A stretch of DNA of 64,000 nucleotides from Neobacillus vireti (GTDB taxonomy: Bacteria > Bacillota > Bacilli > Bacillales > Cytobacillaceae). Under the pieces are notes generated by a model. It saw only the letters and a list, made by a program, of their open reading frames with translations. It had not been told where the DNA came from and ran no database searches. Position numbers and translations under genes: made by a program. Positions 55,199-64,000 of this stretch are shown here, one piece after another. How positions within the stretch are numbered: position 1 is the first letter of the stretch; every line of letters begins with the position of its first letter. The DNA lies in NCBI RefSeq assembly GCF_001026695.1, contig NZ_LDNB01000012.1, positions 303,377-367,376 on the forward strand. Direction: 5' to 3'.

Positions 55199-55378
55199 AT
55201 GAAACGGGTTGAAAGTGTTTTAATCAAGGTTATTATCATCCAATTTATTTTTCTATTTTTTGCGCAGCTATTTTTTCATCAACTGGGTATCCTCCCGCAA
55301 ATAAAACAATTAACTAAATATGAAGGTGTCAATGAAAATACTTTTACAGAAATTCTCCAAACTTTTCAAGGAAAATAA
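55199..55378 (+). CDS. ypfB: YpfB family small membrane protein (DUF5359)
   Basis: 59 residues from the ATG at 55199, 8 bases after GGAG. A single membrane segment (residues 6-28) and a polar end (TKYEGVNENTFTEILQTFQGK). B. subtilis YpfB has the same length, the MKR start and the YEGVN stretch near the end. Function unknown. In B. subtilis the PilZ gene ypfA (motI/dgrA) lies just before; here it is absent. Confidence 0.78.
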   Translation: MKRVESVLIKVIIIQFIFLFFAQLFFHQLGILPQIKQLTKYEGVNENTFTEILQTFQGK

Positions 55379-55404
55379 AGCAGGTCATTCTGCTTTATTT
55401 TTTT
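55373..55404 (+). terminator. Terminator after ypfB
   Basis: Stem AAATAAAGCA / TGCTTTATTT with T-run; the stop codon lies in the left arm. Confidence 0.85.
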
Positions 55405-55493
55405 GAAGTAAAAAAAGAAGCTTTTCGTTATCTTATGGTAAAATATAAAGTAGACAACAAAGGAGACAAACATAGTTGTTTTTAGGAGGATTT

Positions 55494-56174
55494 ATGGAAA
55501 AGAAATTATCTATCGCAATTGACGGTCCTGCTGCTGCCGGAAAGAGTACAGTAGCAAAAATTGTCGCGGAAAAGCTTTCCTACATCTATATCGATACGGG
55601 GGCAATGTACCGGGCATTAACATATAAAGCAGTCGTTAATGAGCTTAATCTGGAAGAGGAATCTGCTTTATTTGATACATTATTATCAACTGAAATTAAA
55701 TTACTGCCCTCTGATAATGGTCAATTAGTATTCCTTGATAATAAAGATGTAACCAAGGAGATCCGTTCTTCAAAAGTGACAAATTCTGTTTCGTATGTGG
55801 CAAAGCATCCGTTAATCCGCCAAGAAATGGTCAGAAGGCAGCAAGCATTTGCCACTGAAGGCGGTGTGGTAATGGATGGACGTGATATTGGCACCCACGT
55901 CCTGCCAAGGGCAGAAGTAAAGATTTTTTTACTCGCCAGCGTTGATGAAAGAGCAGTCCGCCGTCATACTGAAAATGTACAAAAGGGCTTCCCGTCGGAC
56001 TTAAATAAATTAAAGGAAGAAATTGCCCAAAGAGATAAAATCGATTCAGAGAGAGAAACAGCTCCTTTGAAAAAGGCCGATGATGCAGTTGAAATTGATA
56101 CAACCTCTTTAACCATTCCTGATGTTGTAGAAAAAATAATGGCTCTTGTGCAAGAAAGGATTGGATTAGGGTGA
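55494..56174 (+). CDS. cmk: Cytidylate kinase
   Basis: 226 residues from the ATG behind AGGAGG. Walker [10 protein letters not shown] (residues 11-19), [21 protein letters not shown] and the [10 protein letters not shown] lid are typical of CMP/dCMP kinases. Phosphorylates CMP and dCMP for nucleotide and lipid synthesis. It overlaps plsC by 4 bases; a frame extending 18 bases upstream reads through the ribosome site and is rejected. Confidence 0.95.
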   Translation: MEKKLSIAIDGPAAAGKSTVAKIVAEKLSYIYIDTGAMYRALTYKAVVNELNLEEESALFDTLLSTEIKLLPSDNGQLVFLDNKDVTKEIRSSKVTNSVSYVAKHPLIRQEMVRRQQAFATEGGVVMDGRDIGTHVLPRAEVKIFLLASVDERAVRRHTENVQKGFPSDLNKLKEEIAQRDKIDSERETAPLKKADDAVEIDTTSLTIPDVVEKIMALVQERIGLG

Positions 56175-56752
56175 CGTTTTACGGGTTTGCAAAATCAGTT
56201 GTTTATGGGATTTTTAAACCATGGTACAGAGTTGAGGCAATTGGCGTTGAAAATTTCCCGAAAGAGGGTGGAGTTCTTCTTTGCTCCAATCATATTAATA
56301 ATTTTGACCCGATAATTGTCGGAATAATGGCACCTCGGCCTGTTCACTATATGGCAAAGGAAGAAATTTTTCGAGTGCCGGTGTTGGGCGGAATCGTTAG
56401 AAAATGTAATGCTTTTCCAGTAAAAAGGGGCTTCGGTGACCGTGAAGCGCTACGGTCTGGATTAAAGATTTTAAAAGAAGGCAATGTTTTCGGACTTTTT
56501 CCCGAGGGGACGAGAAGTAAGACCGGGCAGTTAGGGAAAGGACTTTCTGGCGCGGGATTTTTCGCATTACGAACAGATGCGTTGGTTGTTCCTTGTGCCG
56601 TTATCGGACCGTATAAAGCCTTTCATAAGTTAAGGGTAGTATACGGAAAACCGATAGCAATGGAGGAAATGAGAAAAAATAAGGCATCTGCTGAACAAGT
56701 TACTGAATTAATTATGTCTGAAATTGCTAAACTTATAAAAGAGCATCAATAG
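56171..56752 (+). CDS. plsC: 1-acyl-sn-glycerol-3-phosphate acyltransferase
   Basis: 193 residues, GTG start overlapping cmk. Acyltransferase motif I is NHINNFDPI (H41, D46), motif [13 protein letters not shown]. Makes phosphatidic acid at the membrane. In B. subtilis the corresponding region has cmk followed by ypfD; plsC lies elsewhere or between in relatives. With cmk it links CDP-lipid precursor supply, which is inference. Confidence 0.92.
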   Translation: MTFYGFAKSVVYGIFKPWYRVEAIGVENFPKEGGVLLCSNHINNFDPIIVGIMAPRPVHYMAKEEIFRVPVLGGIVRKCNAFPVKRGFGDREALRSGLKILKEGNVFGLFPEGTRSKTGQLGKGLSGAGFFALRTDALVVPCAVIGPYKAFHKLRVVYGKPIAMEEMRKNKASAEQVTELIMSEIAKLIKEHQ

Positions 56753-56915
56753 GTTCTGCTTGACAAAAGAGCCTATTTGTAAGAAGTTATTAAAAAGGGA
56801 CTTTTTTCGAATATTCTTTTTTTAAATTTGTTTTTATATGTGGTGCAGGCTCTTGGCTTTCACCAAAGCATATATAGATAATATTTAGATGTAAATGGAT
56901 TAAGGAGGAATACAT

Positions 56916-58055
56916 ATGTCGGAAGAGTTAAATCAAGTTGAAGTGGAAAGCTTTGAAATTGGTGACAAAGTAACTGGACAAGTTACTAAAGTAGAAGAGA
57001 AGCAGGTGCTCGTGGCTGTTCCAGGCAGTAAACTTGATGGAATTATCCCAATTAGCGAGCTTTCAAGCTTGCACATTGAAAAGGCATCAGATGCAGTTCA
57101 AGAAGGTGATGAACTGGAGCTAGAAGTATTAAAAGTTGAGGAAGAAGCATTGATTCTTTCGAAAAGAAAAATAGATGCCGAGAAAGCATGGGAAAGCTTA
57201 GAACAAAAATTCCAAAGCGGAGAGGTCTTTGAAACCGAAGTAAGAGACGTTGTTAAAGGCGGTCTTGTCGTTGATCTTGGTGTTCGCGGTTTTGTCCCTG
57301 CCTCCCTTGTTGAATCCTATTTTGTCGAGGATTTCAGCGATTACAAAGGGCGTAATCTTTCCTTTAAAATCGTTGAACTTGATAAAGAAAAGAACCGCTT
57401 AATCCTTTCGCATCGAGCAGTTGTGGAAGAAGAAAAAGGGAAACAAAAACAAGATCGTCTTGGTGCATTACAAGCAGGCCAGATAATCGAGGGCACAGTC
57501 CAGCGAATTACTGATTTTGGAGCATTTGTTGATATAGGCGGCATCGACGGTCTTGTTCATATTTCTCAATTATCTTATGAGCACGTTGATAAGCCATCAG
57601 ATGTTGTTCACGAAGGTCAGCAGGTTCAAGTTAAAGTATTAAGTGTAGACCGAGATAATGAAAGAATTTCTTTATCGATAAAGGAAACACTTCCTGGACC
57701 TTGGACAAATATTGCTGAAAAAGCACCGAAAGGAAGTATTCTAGAAGGGACTGTGAAACGGTTAGTCTCATACGGTGCCTTTGTTGAGGTTTTCCCTGGT
57801 GTTGAAGGTCTTGTTCATATTTCTCAAATTGCTCATAAGCATATTGGAACACCGCATGAGGTTCTTAAAGAGGGTCAACAAGTTCAAGTAAAGGTTTTAG
57901 ATGCTAATGAGAATGATCAACGGTTATCATTAAGCATCAAAGAACTTCTCGAAAAAGAGGTTGAAGAAAATCTTGATTATGAACTTCCTGAAGAATCAAA
58001 AGGCTTCCAGCTTGGTGAAGTCATTGGAGACAAATTAAAGAATCTAAGAAAATAA
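56916..58055 (+). CDS. ypfD: S1 RNA-binding protein YpfD (RpsA homologue)
   Basis: 379 residues, four S1 domains (about residues 15-85, 102-165, 188-255, 273-343), for example [25 protein letters not shown] and [25 protein letters not shown]. It is the firmicute relative of ribosomal protein S1, shorter by two domains, and not essential in B. subtilis. AGGAGG lies 8 bases before the ATG. No operon partner. Confidence 0.94.
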   Translation: MSEELNQVEVESFEIGDKVTGQVTKVEEKQVLVAVPGSKLDGIIPISELSSLHIEKASDAVQEGDELELEVLKVEEEALILSKRKIDAEKAWESLEQKFQSGEVFETEVRDVVKGGLVVDLGVRGFVPASLVESYFVEDFSDYKGRNLSFKIVELDKEKNRLILSHRAVVEEEKGKQKQDRLGALQAGQIIEGTVQRITDFGAFVDIGGIDGLVHISQLSYEHVDKPSDVVHEGQQVQVKVLSVDRDNERISLSIKETLPGPWTNIAEKAPKGSILEGTVKRLVSYGAFVEVFPGVEGLVHISQIAHKHIGTPHEVLKEGQQVQVKVLDANENDQRLSLSIKELLEKEVEENLDYELPEESKGFQLGEVIGDKLKNLRK

Positions 58056-58067
58056 TGGTGATTTTAC

Positions 58068-59126
58068 TTGTCTAGATCTGAACGAAAATGGGACCATATC
58101 CGTTTTGCTCTTGAGAATGAGCAAAACGCTGCAACAGTTTTCGATGATATAAAATTTCTTCACCAGAGCCTGCCGAATACCAATGTATTCGACGTGCAAT
58201 TAGATCATTCAATTGGCGGACTTAATTTAAGTTCGCCAATTTTTATCAATGCAATGACAGGCGGCGGCGGTGAAAAAACTTTTCAGATTAACAAAGAGCT
58301 TGCAATTGCTGCTAAAAATACAGGGTTAACTATGGCTGTGGGTTCACAAATGTCTGCACTAAGGGATAAAACTGAAAGGTATACGTATAGGATAGTCCGA
58401 GAGGAGAATCCAAATGGTATTATCATCGCTAATATTGGCAGTGAAGCAAAAACGGAGCATGCGAAAGCTGCAATCGATATGATTGAAGCGAATGCCCTGC
58501 AAATCCATTTGAATGTTATTCAAGAACTAACCATGCCAGAGGGAGATCGGGATTTTTCTGGTGCCTTAAAAAGAATTGAGGCGATTGTCAATGTAGTAGA
58601 TGTTCCAGTCATCGTCAAAGAAGTCGGTTTTGGGATGACGAGGGAAACAGTTGAAACTCTTTCTTCAGTTGGTGTCACTGCGGTTGATGTTGGCGGCTCC
58701 GGGGGAACAAATTTTGCAGAAATTGAAAATAAGCGTCGTGAAAAAACCTTCTCGTTTTTTAATAATTGGGGTATATCCACTCCCGTCTCAATCATTGAAG
58801 CAGCATCCATTTCTAATCAGGTAACGATTATTGGTTCCGGTGGTTTTTCGACTGGATATGACATTGCCAGGGGGTTAGCATTAGGAGCAAATGCGATTGG
58901 AATCGCAGGTTATTTCTTGCGAATACTTGTTGAGAAGGGACAAGCCGCACTTCAGGAAGAAATCGAAGCCCTTCATAACGAATTAACGATAATTATGACA
59001 GCATTAGGGGCAAAAACAATCTCAGATTTACAAAATGCTCCGTTAATCATTTCTGGTGATACATACCATTGGCTGCACCAAAGAGGAATAGATACAAGAC
59101 GATATAGCCAGCGGTCGATAAGATAA
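58068..59126 (+). CDS. fni: Isopentenyl-diphosphate delta-isomerase, type 2
   Basis: 352 residues. FMN- and NADPH-dependent isomerase that converts IPP to DMAPP for isoprenoids. [53 protein letters not shown] and the FMN phosphate site [15 protein letters not shown] and [10 protein letters not shown] are conserved. TTG start after a weak TGGTGAT site. B. subtilis ypgA/fni, same neighbours. Confidence 0.94.
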   Translation: MSRSERKWDHIRFALENEQNAATVFDDIKFLHQSLPNTNVFDVQLDHSIGGLNLSSPIFINAMTGGGGEKTFQINKELAIAAKNTGLTMAVGSQMSALRDKTERYTYRIVREENPNGIIIANIGSEAKTEHAKAAIDMIEANALQIHLNVIQELTMPEGDRDFSGALKRIEAIVNVVDVPVIVKEVGFGMTRETVETLSSVGVTAVDVGGSGGTNFAEIENKRREKTFSFFNNWGISTPVSIIEAASISNQVTIIGSGGFSTGYDIARGLALGANAIGIAGYFLRILVEKGQAALQEEIEALHNELTIIMTALGAKTISDLQNAPLIISGDTYHWLHQRGIDTRRYSQRSIR

Positions 59127-59155
59127 AAGCTCTCACACTTGCGAGAGCTTTTTTG
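59127..59155 (+). terminator. Terminator after fni
   Basis: Stem AAAAGCTCTC / GAGAGCTTTT followed by TT. Confidence 0.85.
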
Positions 59156-59161
59156 CATTCG

Positions 59162-59302
59162 TTACCTTTTCCCGTCATTTAACCCCCGAGCTTCTTCAGG
59201 ACTTGAAAGCTTGGCTGCACCAGGATAGTGTAATGCTTGGTCCCGGTCGGACTCTACTCTCCTGCTTGCTTTTAATTTTTTCTCTTGGCGGTCTCTTCCC
59301 AT
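59162..59302 (-). CDS. ypzI: YpzI family small protein
   Basis: 46 residues: MGRDRQEKKLKASRRVESDR, then DQALHYPGAAKLSSPEEARGLNDGKR. Very basic N-terminus, no membrane segment. It matches the YpzI family in size, in the MG(K/R)DRQE start and in place between fni and yphA. AGGAGGT is 7 bases before the ATG. Function unknown; the gene is easily overlooked because it lies on the opposite strand. Confidence 0.82.
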   Translation of the reverse strand: MGRDRQEKKLKASRRVESDRDQALHYPGAAKLSSPEEARGLNDGKR

Positions 59303-59409
59303 TATCCACACCTCCTCTTAATATCATGATTCGCAAGGGCAATATTATTCAAGGAAGTATGAAAATACATAAAGAATACCAATAATGAGAATAATAGGAG
59401 GTGTGTAGA

Positions 59410-60018
59410 ATGGAAGGGATAATGTTTTATTGGATATGCTGGGCGTTCTGGGTCTATATGACGTTTATCCTGCATAAGCAAAACACATACCGTTTAAAAA
59501 TGTCAATTATCGTTCTAACCGTAATCACTTTATCGAATTATCATTTCAGCGTTGGCAGTTTTGAATTGCATGCGAGTGGAATATTTTTATTAGTTGTTTC
59601 TTATGTATTTTACAGTCAGGAAAAATTAGGTGCTAGCTTTTATTTTTTTATCTGTTCATTAATTGTGTCTATTGCCTATGTAACGTTCCATTTGTTCGAG
59701 ATTTTTGATCCAATTTGGGTTATCTTTAAGAAGGAATGGATGATGGGGATATGCTTTGGCTATCTGGCAATTCTCTTGCAAAAAACGTTAAAAGGCCGCT
59801 TGTTGATTATCGTAAGCGGCACCATGCAAGGGGAGTTTTTATATGCCTATATCTTAAATAAACTTCAGTTTTCCTATTCTGTCGGGGCTTTTGCTTATTT
59901 AGATGTTTGTTCTTTAATTGCCGCCTTGCTGGTGGGATGGAGCTTACTAGAAAACGCCGGCTCTATTTTCCAAAATCATGTCCATTTTTTTGAAAAAGGG
60001 AAACAAAAATCATCTTAA
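59410..60018 (+). CDS. yphA: YphA family membrane protein
   Basis: 202 residues from the ATG at 59410, 9 bases after AGGAGG. Six or so membrane segments cover almost the whole protein; no catalytic motif is visible. The size and the place before der match B. subtilis YphA, whose function is unknown. Confidence 0.83.
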   Translation: MEGIMFYWICWAFWVYMTFILHKQNTYRLKMSIIVLTVITLSNYHFSVGSFELHASGIFLLVVSYVFYSQEKLGASFYFFICSLIVSIAYVTFHLFEIFDPIWVIFKKEWMMGICFGYLAILLQKTLKGRLLIIVSGTMQGEFLYAYILNKLQFSYSVGAFAYLDVCSLIAALLVGWSLLENAGSIFQNHVHFFEKGKQKSS

Positions 60019-60082
60019 AATCAGTTCATATTATGGTTTCCGTTGCTAGTTAGGAATAACATTGTTAAAATAATATAGTTAG

Positions 60083-60110
60083 GCCCTTCTAAATGACAGA
60101 AGGGTTTCTT
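60083..60110 (+). terminator. Terminator after yphA
   Basis: Stem CCCTTCT / AGAAGGG with T-rich end. Confidence 0.7.
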
Positions 60111-60191
60111 TACTTGATAAGAACTTTAATGGAATAATGCTAACATAACAATATGTTTGTGTATTATATAAGAGAAAGGATGGCGAGTGTA

Positions 60192-61502
60192 ATGGTTAAA
60201 CCTGTTATTGCCATTGTAGGACGGCCAAACGTTGGGAAATCAACGATTTTTAATCGAATTGTTGGCGAACGAATTTCCATTGTTGAGGATATTCCTGGAG
60301 TAACAAGAGATCGGATTTATAGTTCCGGAGAATGGTTGACGCATGACTTTAATGTAATTGATACTGGTGGAATCGATATTGGTGACGAACCGTTTTTAGA
60401 GCAAATTCGTCAACAGGCAGAAGTGGCAATTGATGAAGCAGACGTGATTATCTTCTTAACAAATGGACGTGAAGGGGTAACAGCTGCTGATGAAGAGGTA
60501 GCGAAAATTTTATATAAGTCAAAGAAACCGATTGTATTAGGGGTTAATAAAATTGATAACCCAGAAATGCGTGAACAAATTTATGATTTTTATTCCCTAG
60601 GCTTCGGGGAGCCAATTCCTGTTTCAGGATCACATGGGCTCGGCCTTGGTGATTTATTGGACGAGGCAGCCAAACACTTCCCAAAAAACAAGCCCCTCGA
60701 TTATGCTGATGATGTGATTAAGTTTTCCTTGATAGGACGGCCAAATGTAGGAAAGTCTTCCCTTGTTAACGCCATTTTAGGTGAAGATCGTGTTATCGTA
60801 AGCGATATTGCCGGCACCACTCGTGATGCGGTCGATTCACCGTATACATATAATGGCGATAAATATGTCATTATCGATACAGCCGGTATTAGGAAAAAAG
60901 GAAAAGTGTATGAGAGTACGGAGAAATACAGTGTCCTTCGTGCATTACGAGCAATTGAACGTTCAGATGTCGTTCTAGTTGTCATCAATGCAGAGGAAGG
61001 TATCATTGAACAGGACAAGAAGATTGCCGGATATGCCCATGAAGCGGGCAGGGCAATTGTGATTGTAGTCAATAAATGGGATGCGATTGAAAAAGATGAA
61101 AAGACGATGAAAGAGTTAGAGCAAAAGATTAGAGAACATTTCCAATTCTTGAGTTATGCTCCAATCGTGTTTTTATCAGCAAAAACAAAAAAACGGATTC
61201 ATACCCTGCTTCCTATGATTAATACGGCAAGTGAAAATCATTCGATGCGGGTAGAAACAAGTGTATTAAATGATGTGATAATGGATGCCGTAGCGATGAA
61301 TCCGACACCAAGTGACAAAGGCAAACGCTTAAAGATTTACTATGCAACACAGGTGGCGGTCAAACCCCCTGCTTTTGTTGTATTTGTCAATGAGCCTGAA
61401 TTACTGCATTTCTCTTATGAGCGTTTTCTCGAGAATAGAATTAGAGACGCGTTTGGTTTCGAGGGAACCCCTATCAAAATTTATGCGAGAGAAAGAAAAT
61501 AA
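60192..61502 (+). CDS. der: Ribosome biogenesis GTPase Der
   Basis: 436 residues from the ATG at 60192, the length of B. subtilis Der. Two GTPase domains in tandem: GRPNVGKST at residues 10-18 with DTGGI and NKID, then GRPNVGKSS near 183 with DTAGI and NKWD; a KH-like C-terminal domain follows. Needed for 50S subunit assembly. In-frame starts upstream (60153, 60180) are less likely. gpsA follows after 21 bases. Confidence 0.96.
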   Translation: MVKPVIAIVGRPNVGKSTIFNRIVGERISIVEDIPGVTRDRIYSSGEWLTHDFNVIDTGGIDIGDEPFLEQIRQQAEVAIDEADVIIFLTNGREGVTAADEEVAKILYKSKKPIVLGVNKIDNPEMREQIYDFYSLGFGEPIPVSGSHGLGLGDLLDEAAKHFPKNKPLDYADDVIKFSLIGRPNVGKSSLVNAILGEDRVIVSDIAGTTRDAVDSPYTYNGDKYVIIDTAGIRKKGKVYESTEKYSVLRALRAIERSDVVLVVINAEEGIIEQDKKIAGYAHEAGRAIVIVVNKWDAIEKDEKTMKELEQKIREHFQFLSYAPIVFLSAKTKKRIHTLLPMINTASENHSMRVETSVLNDVIMDAVAMNPTPSDKGKRLKIYYATQVAVKPPAFVVFVNEPELLHFSYERFLENRIRDAFGFEGTPIKIYARERK

Positions 61503-61523
61503 AGATAAGGCGGGTGTAAGGTA

Positions 61524-62579
61524 ATGCAGGATAAAAAAACAGCAATTGCCGTGGTGGGTGCCGGTAGCTGGGGTACAGCTCTGGCGATGGTGTTAGCCGA
61601 TAATTCTCATGAGGTCCGTCTCTGGAGCCATAATGAGGACCAGGTGAAGGAAATCAACGAATTTCATTCAAATAAAAAATATCTCCCTGGAATAATTCTG
61701 CCTGAATTAATCGTGGGTTACGCTTCGTTAAGTGATGCTTTAATGGGTGTGGAAACAGTTATTCTAGCAGTTCCTTCTAAAGCGATACGGGAAGTTCTTG
61801 GAAAAATGCGTGCTGTACAAGCTGGGCCAGTAATAATTGCACACGTGAGCAAGGGGATTGAACCAGATACACTTTTACGGATTACTGAAATGATTAAAGA
61901 AGAAATGCCAAAAGAGCTGTTAAAAGATGTTGTCGTCCTTTCAGGTCCAAGCCATGCGGAGGAAGTTAGCTTGCGGCATCCAACGACCGTAACGGTTACC
62001 TCGGAAAATATGGAAGCAGCGGAAAAAGTCCAAGATTTATTTATCAACCATAATTTTCGCGTCTATACCAATTCTGATGTTATCGGGGTTGAAATTGGTG
62101 GTGCCTTAAAGAATATTATTGCCCTAGCAGCAGGGATAACAGACGGGCTTGGCTATGGTGATAATGCTAAGGCCGCCTTAATGACCCGAGGATTGGCGGA
62201 AATAGCGCGTCTAGGCACAAAAATGGGGGCAAATCCGTTAACCTTCTCCGGATTAACCGGAATTGGCGACTTAATTGTTACTTGTACAAGTGTCCATTCA
62301 CGGAACTGGAGAGCAGGTAATATGCTTGGAAAAGGTAAAACGCTGAACGAGGTCCTTGATAATATGGGAATGGTGGTTGAAGGTGTAAGAACAACAAAAG
62401 CCGCTTATCAGCTCGCTGCAAAGTATAATGTAAAGATGCCGATCACTTTTGCACTATATGATGTCTTATTTAATGGGAAAGAGGCAAAAGATGCGGTAGA
62501 TGTGTTAATGGCCCGAGGTAAAACCCATGAAATGGAAGATTTAGTAAACGTACTTGAAGAAAGAAATATGGAAGATTAA
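61524..62579 (+). CDS. gpsA: NAD(P)H-dependent glycerol-3-phosphate dehydrogenase
   Basis: 351 residues. Rossmann motif [16 protein letters not shown], catalytic lysine in [38 protein letters not shown] and SRNWRAG. Reduces dihydroxyacetone phosphate to glycerol 3-phosphate for phospholipids. Probably cotranscribed with der, as in B. subtilis. Confidence 0.96.
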   Translation: MQDKKTAIAVVGAGSWGTALAMVLADNSHEVRLWSHNEDQVKEINEFHSNKKYLPGIILPELIVGYASLSDALMGVETVILAVPSKAIREVLGKMRAVQAGPVIIAHVSKGIEPDTLLRITEMIKEEMPKELLKDVVVLSGPSHAEEVSLRHPTTVTVTSENMEAAEKVQDLFINHNFRVYTNSDVIGVEIGGALKNIIALAAGITDGLGYGDNAKAALMTRGLAEIARLGTKMGANPLTFSGLTGIGDLIVTCTSVHSRNWRAGNMLGKGKTLNEVLDNMGMVVEGVRTTKAAYQLAAKYNVKMPITFALYDVLFNGKEAKDAVDVLMARGKTHEMEDLVNVLEERNMED

Positions 62580-62692
62580 AATATAAAGAAATTAGGCGTT
62601 CAAATGATGCGCATTATATCTAGATTGCATACAATGCTTTCGAAGCATCCTAGTAGTATGACGCTGGAGAACGGGTTATTTAGTCCTCATGG

Positions 62693-62733
62693 CTGAAGTA
62701 AAGAATTCGCCCCTCTTTACTTCAGTTTTTTTT
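62693..62733 (+). terminator. Terminator after gpsA
   Basis: Stem CTGAAGTAAAGA / TCTTTACTTCAG, then TTTTTTT. It lies 114 bases after the stop codon. Confidence 0.85.
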
Positions 62734-62815
62734 GCCGATAGGAAAGTATAACTTTCCTATCAGGCATAAGTGCAACTACGCCTCTGTCTTCGCCCTAACG
62801 GGCTATCGGCGAGTT
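62734..62815. repeat. Candidate structured repeat between gpsA and yphE
   Basis: GATAGGAAAGT / ACTTTCCTATC form a hairpin, while the outer GCCGATAG and CTATCGGC could pair instead. The TATCAGGCATAAGTGCAACT type of sequence is one I recall from other Bacillaceae intergenic regions. Not verified; no second copy in this window. Confidence 0.5.
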
Positions 62816-62866
62816 TTCTTTAAATTGCTATGATATAATAAATTTTTGGAATAAGGGGGGATTATT

Positions 62867-63052
62867 TTGACGCCTGGGATGTTGAAAATGTGGATTTCGA
62901 TTGCAGGTATGGGGTTTATGTTTCTTGCGATTATGACCATTTATTTTAGCCGGTATAAGCTAAAAGGGGTACTCCGTTTTATTACCGCCATTTTTGCCTA
63001 TTTATTTATGATTGTGGCTGGTATAACGTTGCTTATTGTTTTCTTATATTAA
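62867..63052 (+). CDS. yphE: YphE family small membrane protein (DUF2768)
   Basis: 61 residues, two membrane segments (about residues 8-27 and 36-59) joined by a short basic loop. TTG start behind GGGGGG. Size and place match B. subtilis YphE, upstream of yphF. Function unknown. Confidence 0.8.
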   Translation: MTPGMLKMWISIAGMGFMFLAIMTIYFSRYKLKGVLRFITAIFAYLFMIVAGITLLIVFLY

Positions 63053-63077
63053 ATTACATAAACCTAAAGGTGATTTT

Positions 63078-63788
63078 ATGAAAAGAATGAAGCTTTGCTG
63101 TTTCATTATGTTAACAGCTATTTTTTTGTCCGGATGTATGTATCCAAAAGAAGAATTAACACAGAATCAAATCCCGTATAAAGATCAAATCCAAGCTGTA
63201 CAAACGGCAGTGGATGACTTCCAGAAGGATAATGGCGGCATTTTGCCGATAAAAACGAAGGAAGCTGACACGCCGATTTATCAAAAATACCCGATTGAAT
63301 TTAAAAGAATTACTCCGAAATATATGGCTGAGCCTCCGGGGAATGCGTATGAAAGCGGAGGGATATTTCAATACGTGCTTGTTGATGTAGAAACGAATCC
63401 AACTGTTAAGTTGTTTGATTTAAGGATGACAGAAACAATCCGTGATATAAACTTAAGGATTAGATCAAAAGGATATCCGCCCTTTAAAAAACAACTAGCC
63501 AAAAATGTCTTTTCGCTTGATTTTAAACAACTAGGCTATGAAAGTCCGCCATACGTGGTCAGCCCATTTACCAGTCAAAACCTTTCACTAGTTATTACAG
63601 GAAATGCTGAGGTATGTGTGGATTATCGCCCCGACCTTTATCAGAAACTTAAGAATTCGGACCAACAGTTTAAACCTGGTGAGGATATTCGCCCTATTTT
63701 AGTGAAAGACTCCATGTTTGTACCGGCATATTCACTGCCTTATACATTAGATGCAGCAACGAATGAGCCTGTATTCTTAGAAGAATAA
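63078..63788 (+). CDS. yphF: YphF family lipoprotein
   Basis: 236 residues from the ATG at 63078 behind AAAGGTG; a longer frame would overlap yphE. A lipoprotein signal with lipobox LSGC (cysteine about residue 20) is followed by a conserved outer domain (YKDQIQAVQTAVDDFQKDNGGILPIKTKEADTPIYQKYPIEF). Expected to be anchored outside the membrane. Same place as B. subtilis yphF, just before spoIVA, which should follow beyond the window. Confidence 0.85.
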   Translation: MKRMKLCCFIMLTAIFLSGCMYPKEELTQNQIPYKDQIQAVQTAVDDFQKDNGGILPIKTKEADTPIYQKYPIEFKRITPKYMAEPPGNAYESGGIFQYVLVDVETNPTVKLFDLRMTETIRDINLRIRSKGYPPFKKQLAKNVFSLDFKQLGYESPPYVVSPFTSQNLSLVITGNAEVCVDYRPDLYQKLKNSDQQFKPGEDIRPILVKDSMFVPAYSLPYTLDAATNEPVFLEE

Positions 63789-63798
63789 TTTTGTCATA

Positions 63799-63841
63799 AC
63801 CCTTTCCCTATGAAATATATTGTAGGAGAGGGTTTTTTTTA
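63799..63841 (+). terminator. Terminator after yphF
   Basis: Stem AACCCTTTCCCTA / TAGGAGAGGGTT with mismatches, then TTTTTTT. Confidence 0.8.
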
Positions 63842-63847
63842 TTTTAA

Positions 63848-64000
63848 TGGCTGTGTTAAAGAACATTGTTGATTTTGAGCACAATGTTGATTGGAGTGGA
63901 AGGCGCGAGACTCCTGCGGGAGCAGCGGGACAGGTGAGACCCCGCAGGCGCTATAGCGCCGAGGAGGCTCACCGCCCGCCCCGCGAACCGCTCGCGCCTG
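63848..64000. repeat. GC-rich dispersed repeat, cut by the window end
   Basis: From GGCTGTGTTAAAGAACATTG through ACTCCTGCGGGAGCAGCGGG to CCCGCCCCGCGAACCGCTCG. Much more GC-rich than its surroundings, with several nested inverted repeats (CTCCTGCGGGAG, GGCGCTATAGCGCC). This sequence type is dispersed in many Bacillus-like genomes as I recall. The right end is missing. Confidence 0.8.

Overview
The window is an ordinary chromosomal segment of an aerobic, endospore-forming member of the Bacillaceae. Low GC, strong AGGAGG-type ribosome binding sites, frequent TTG/GTG starts and many sporulation genes (spoIIM, the spoIIA operon with sigF, spoVA genes, dacB-spmA-spmB, cotJ, sleB-ypeB) point to Bacillus in the broad sense; the dispersed repeats remind me of Neobacillus and related genera, but that is memory, not a search. 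Gene order closely follows the yqkE-to-yphF part of the Bacillus subtilis map, and this synteny supports many of the names used here.

Layout. 1-2017: end of a thiolase gene plus scoAB (acetoacetate/ketoacid activation). 2120-5419: yqkE, yqkF, the tiny mciZ (inhibitor of FtsZ), nudF and an endonuclease Q gene. 5554-8024: spoIIM, fur, yqzK, xerD. 8309-11661: nucleoside salvage operon deoB-punA-pdp with a candidate operator and a cre-like site. 11821-18115: dacF, spoIIAA-spoIIAB-sigF and a shortened spoVA cluster (AA, AB, AEa, AF; no AC, AD or AEb). 18269-25274: lysA, ypuA, ribT without its rib operon, ypuF, a YjcZ-type micropeptide, scpAB, an unrecognised gene and a superoxide dismutase gene. 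25588-37077: dacB-spmAB, rluB, resABC-resDE, sigX-rsiX. 37252-45335: an M23/LysM peptidase, FMN riboswitch plus ribU, ferredoxin, ypbB-recQ-ypbDEF and cotJABC. 45481-55378: CBS protein, ypbG, mecB, gudB, ypdA, asparaginase, prsW, sleB-ypeB, ypfB. 55494-63788: cmk, plsC, rpsA-like ypfD, fni, ypzI, yphA, der, gpsA, yphE, yphF. The last 130 bases enter a GC-rich dispersed repeat.

How the genes work together. Several clusters are functional units: nucleoside breakdown (deoB, punA, pdp); forespore sigma factor control (spoIIAA, spoIIAB, sigF); spore maturation and cortex handling (dacB, spmA, spmB, sleB, ypeB, spoVA proteins); cytochrome c maturation with its redox-responsive two-component system (resA-E); an ECF sigma factor with its anti-sigma factor and a visible autoregulatory promoter (sigX-rsiX); and chromosome segregation and replication accessories (scpAB, xerD, recQ).

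I found no phage, complete insertion sequence, CRISPR array, defence island or secondary-metabolite cluster, and I do not claim a new biological system. The signals that familiar genes do not explain are in the intergenic DNA: a modular family of 40-160 base repeats sharing termini but carrying two alternative cores, repeatedly abutting control elements (Spo0A box of spoIIA, sigma-E promoter of dacB, ribosome binding site of ypdA, inside cotJ, and where spoVAC-AD-AEb would be expected); a five-unit 20/21-base tandem repeat; a 151-base element with perfect 15-base inverted ends; and a palindromic operator candidate in front of deoB.
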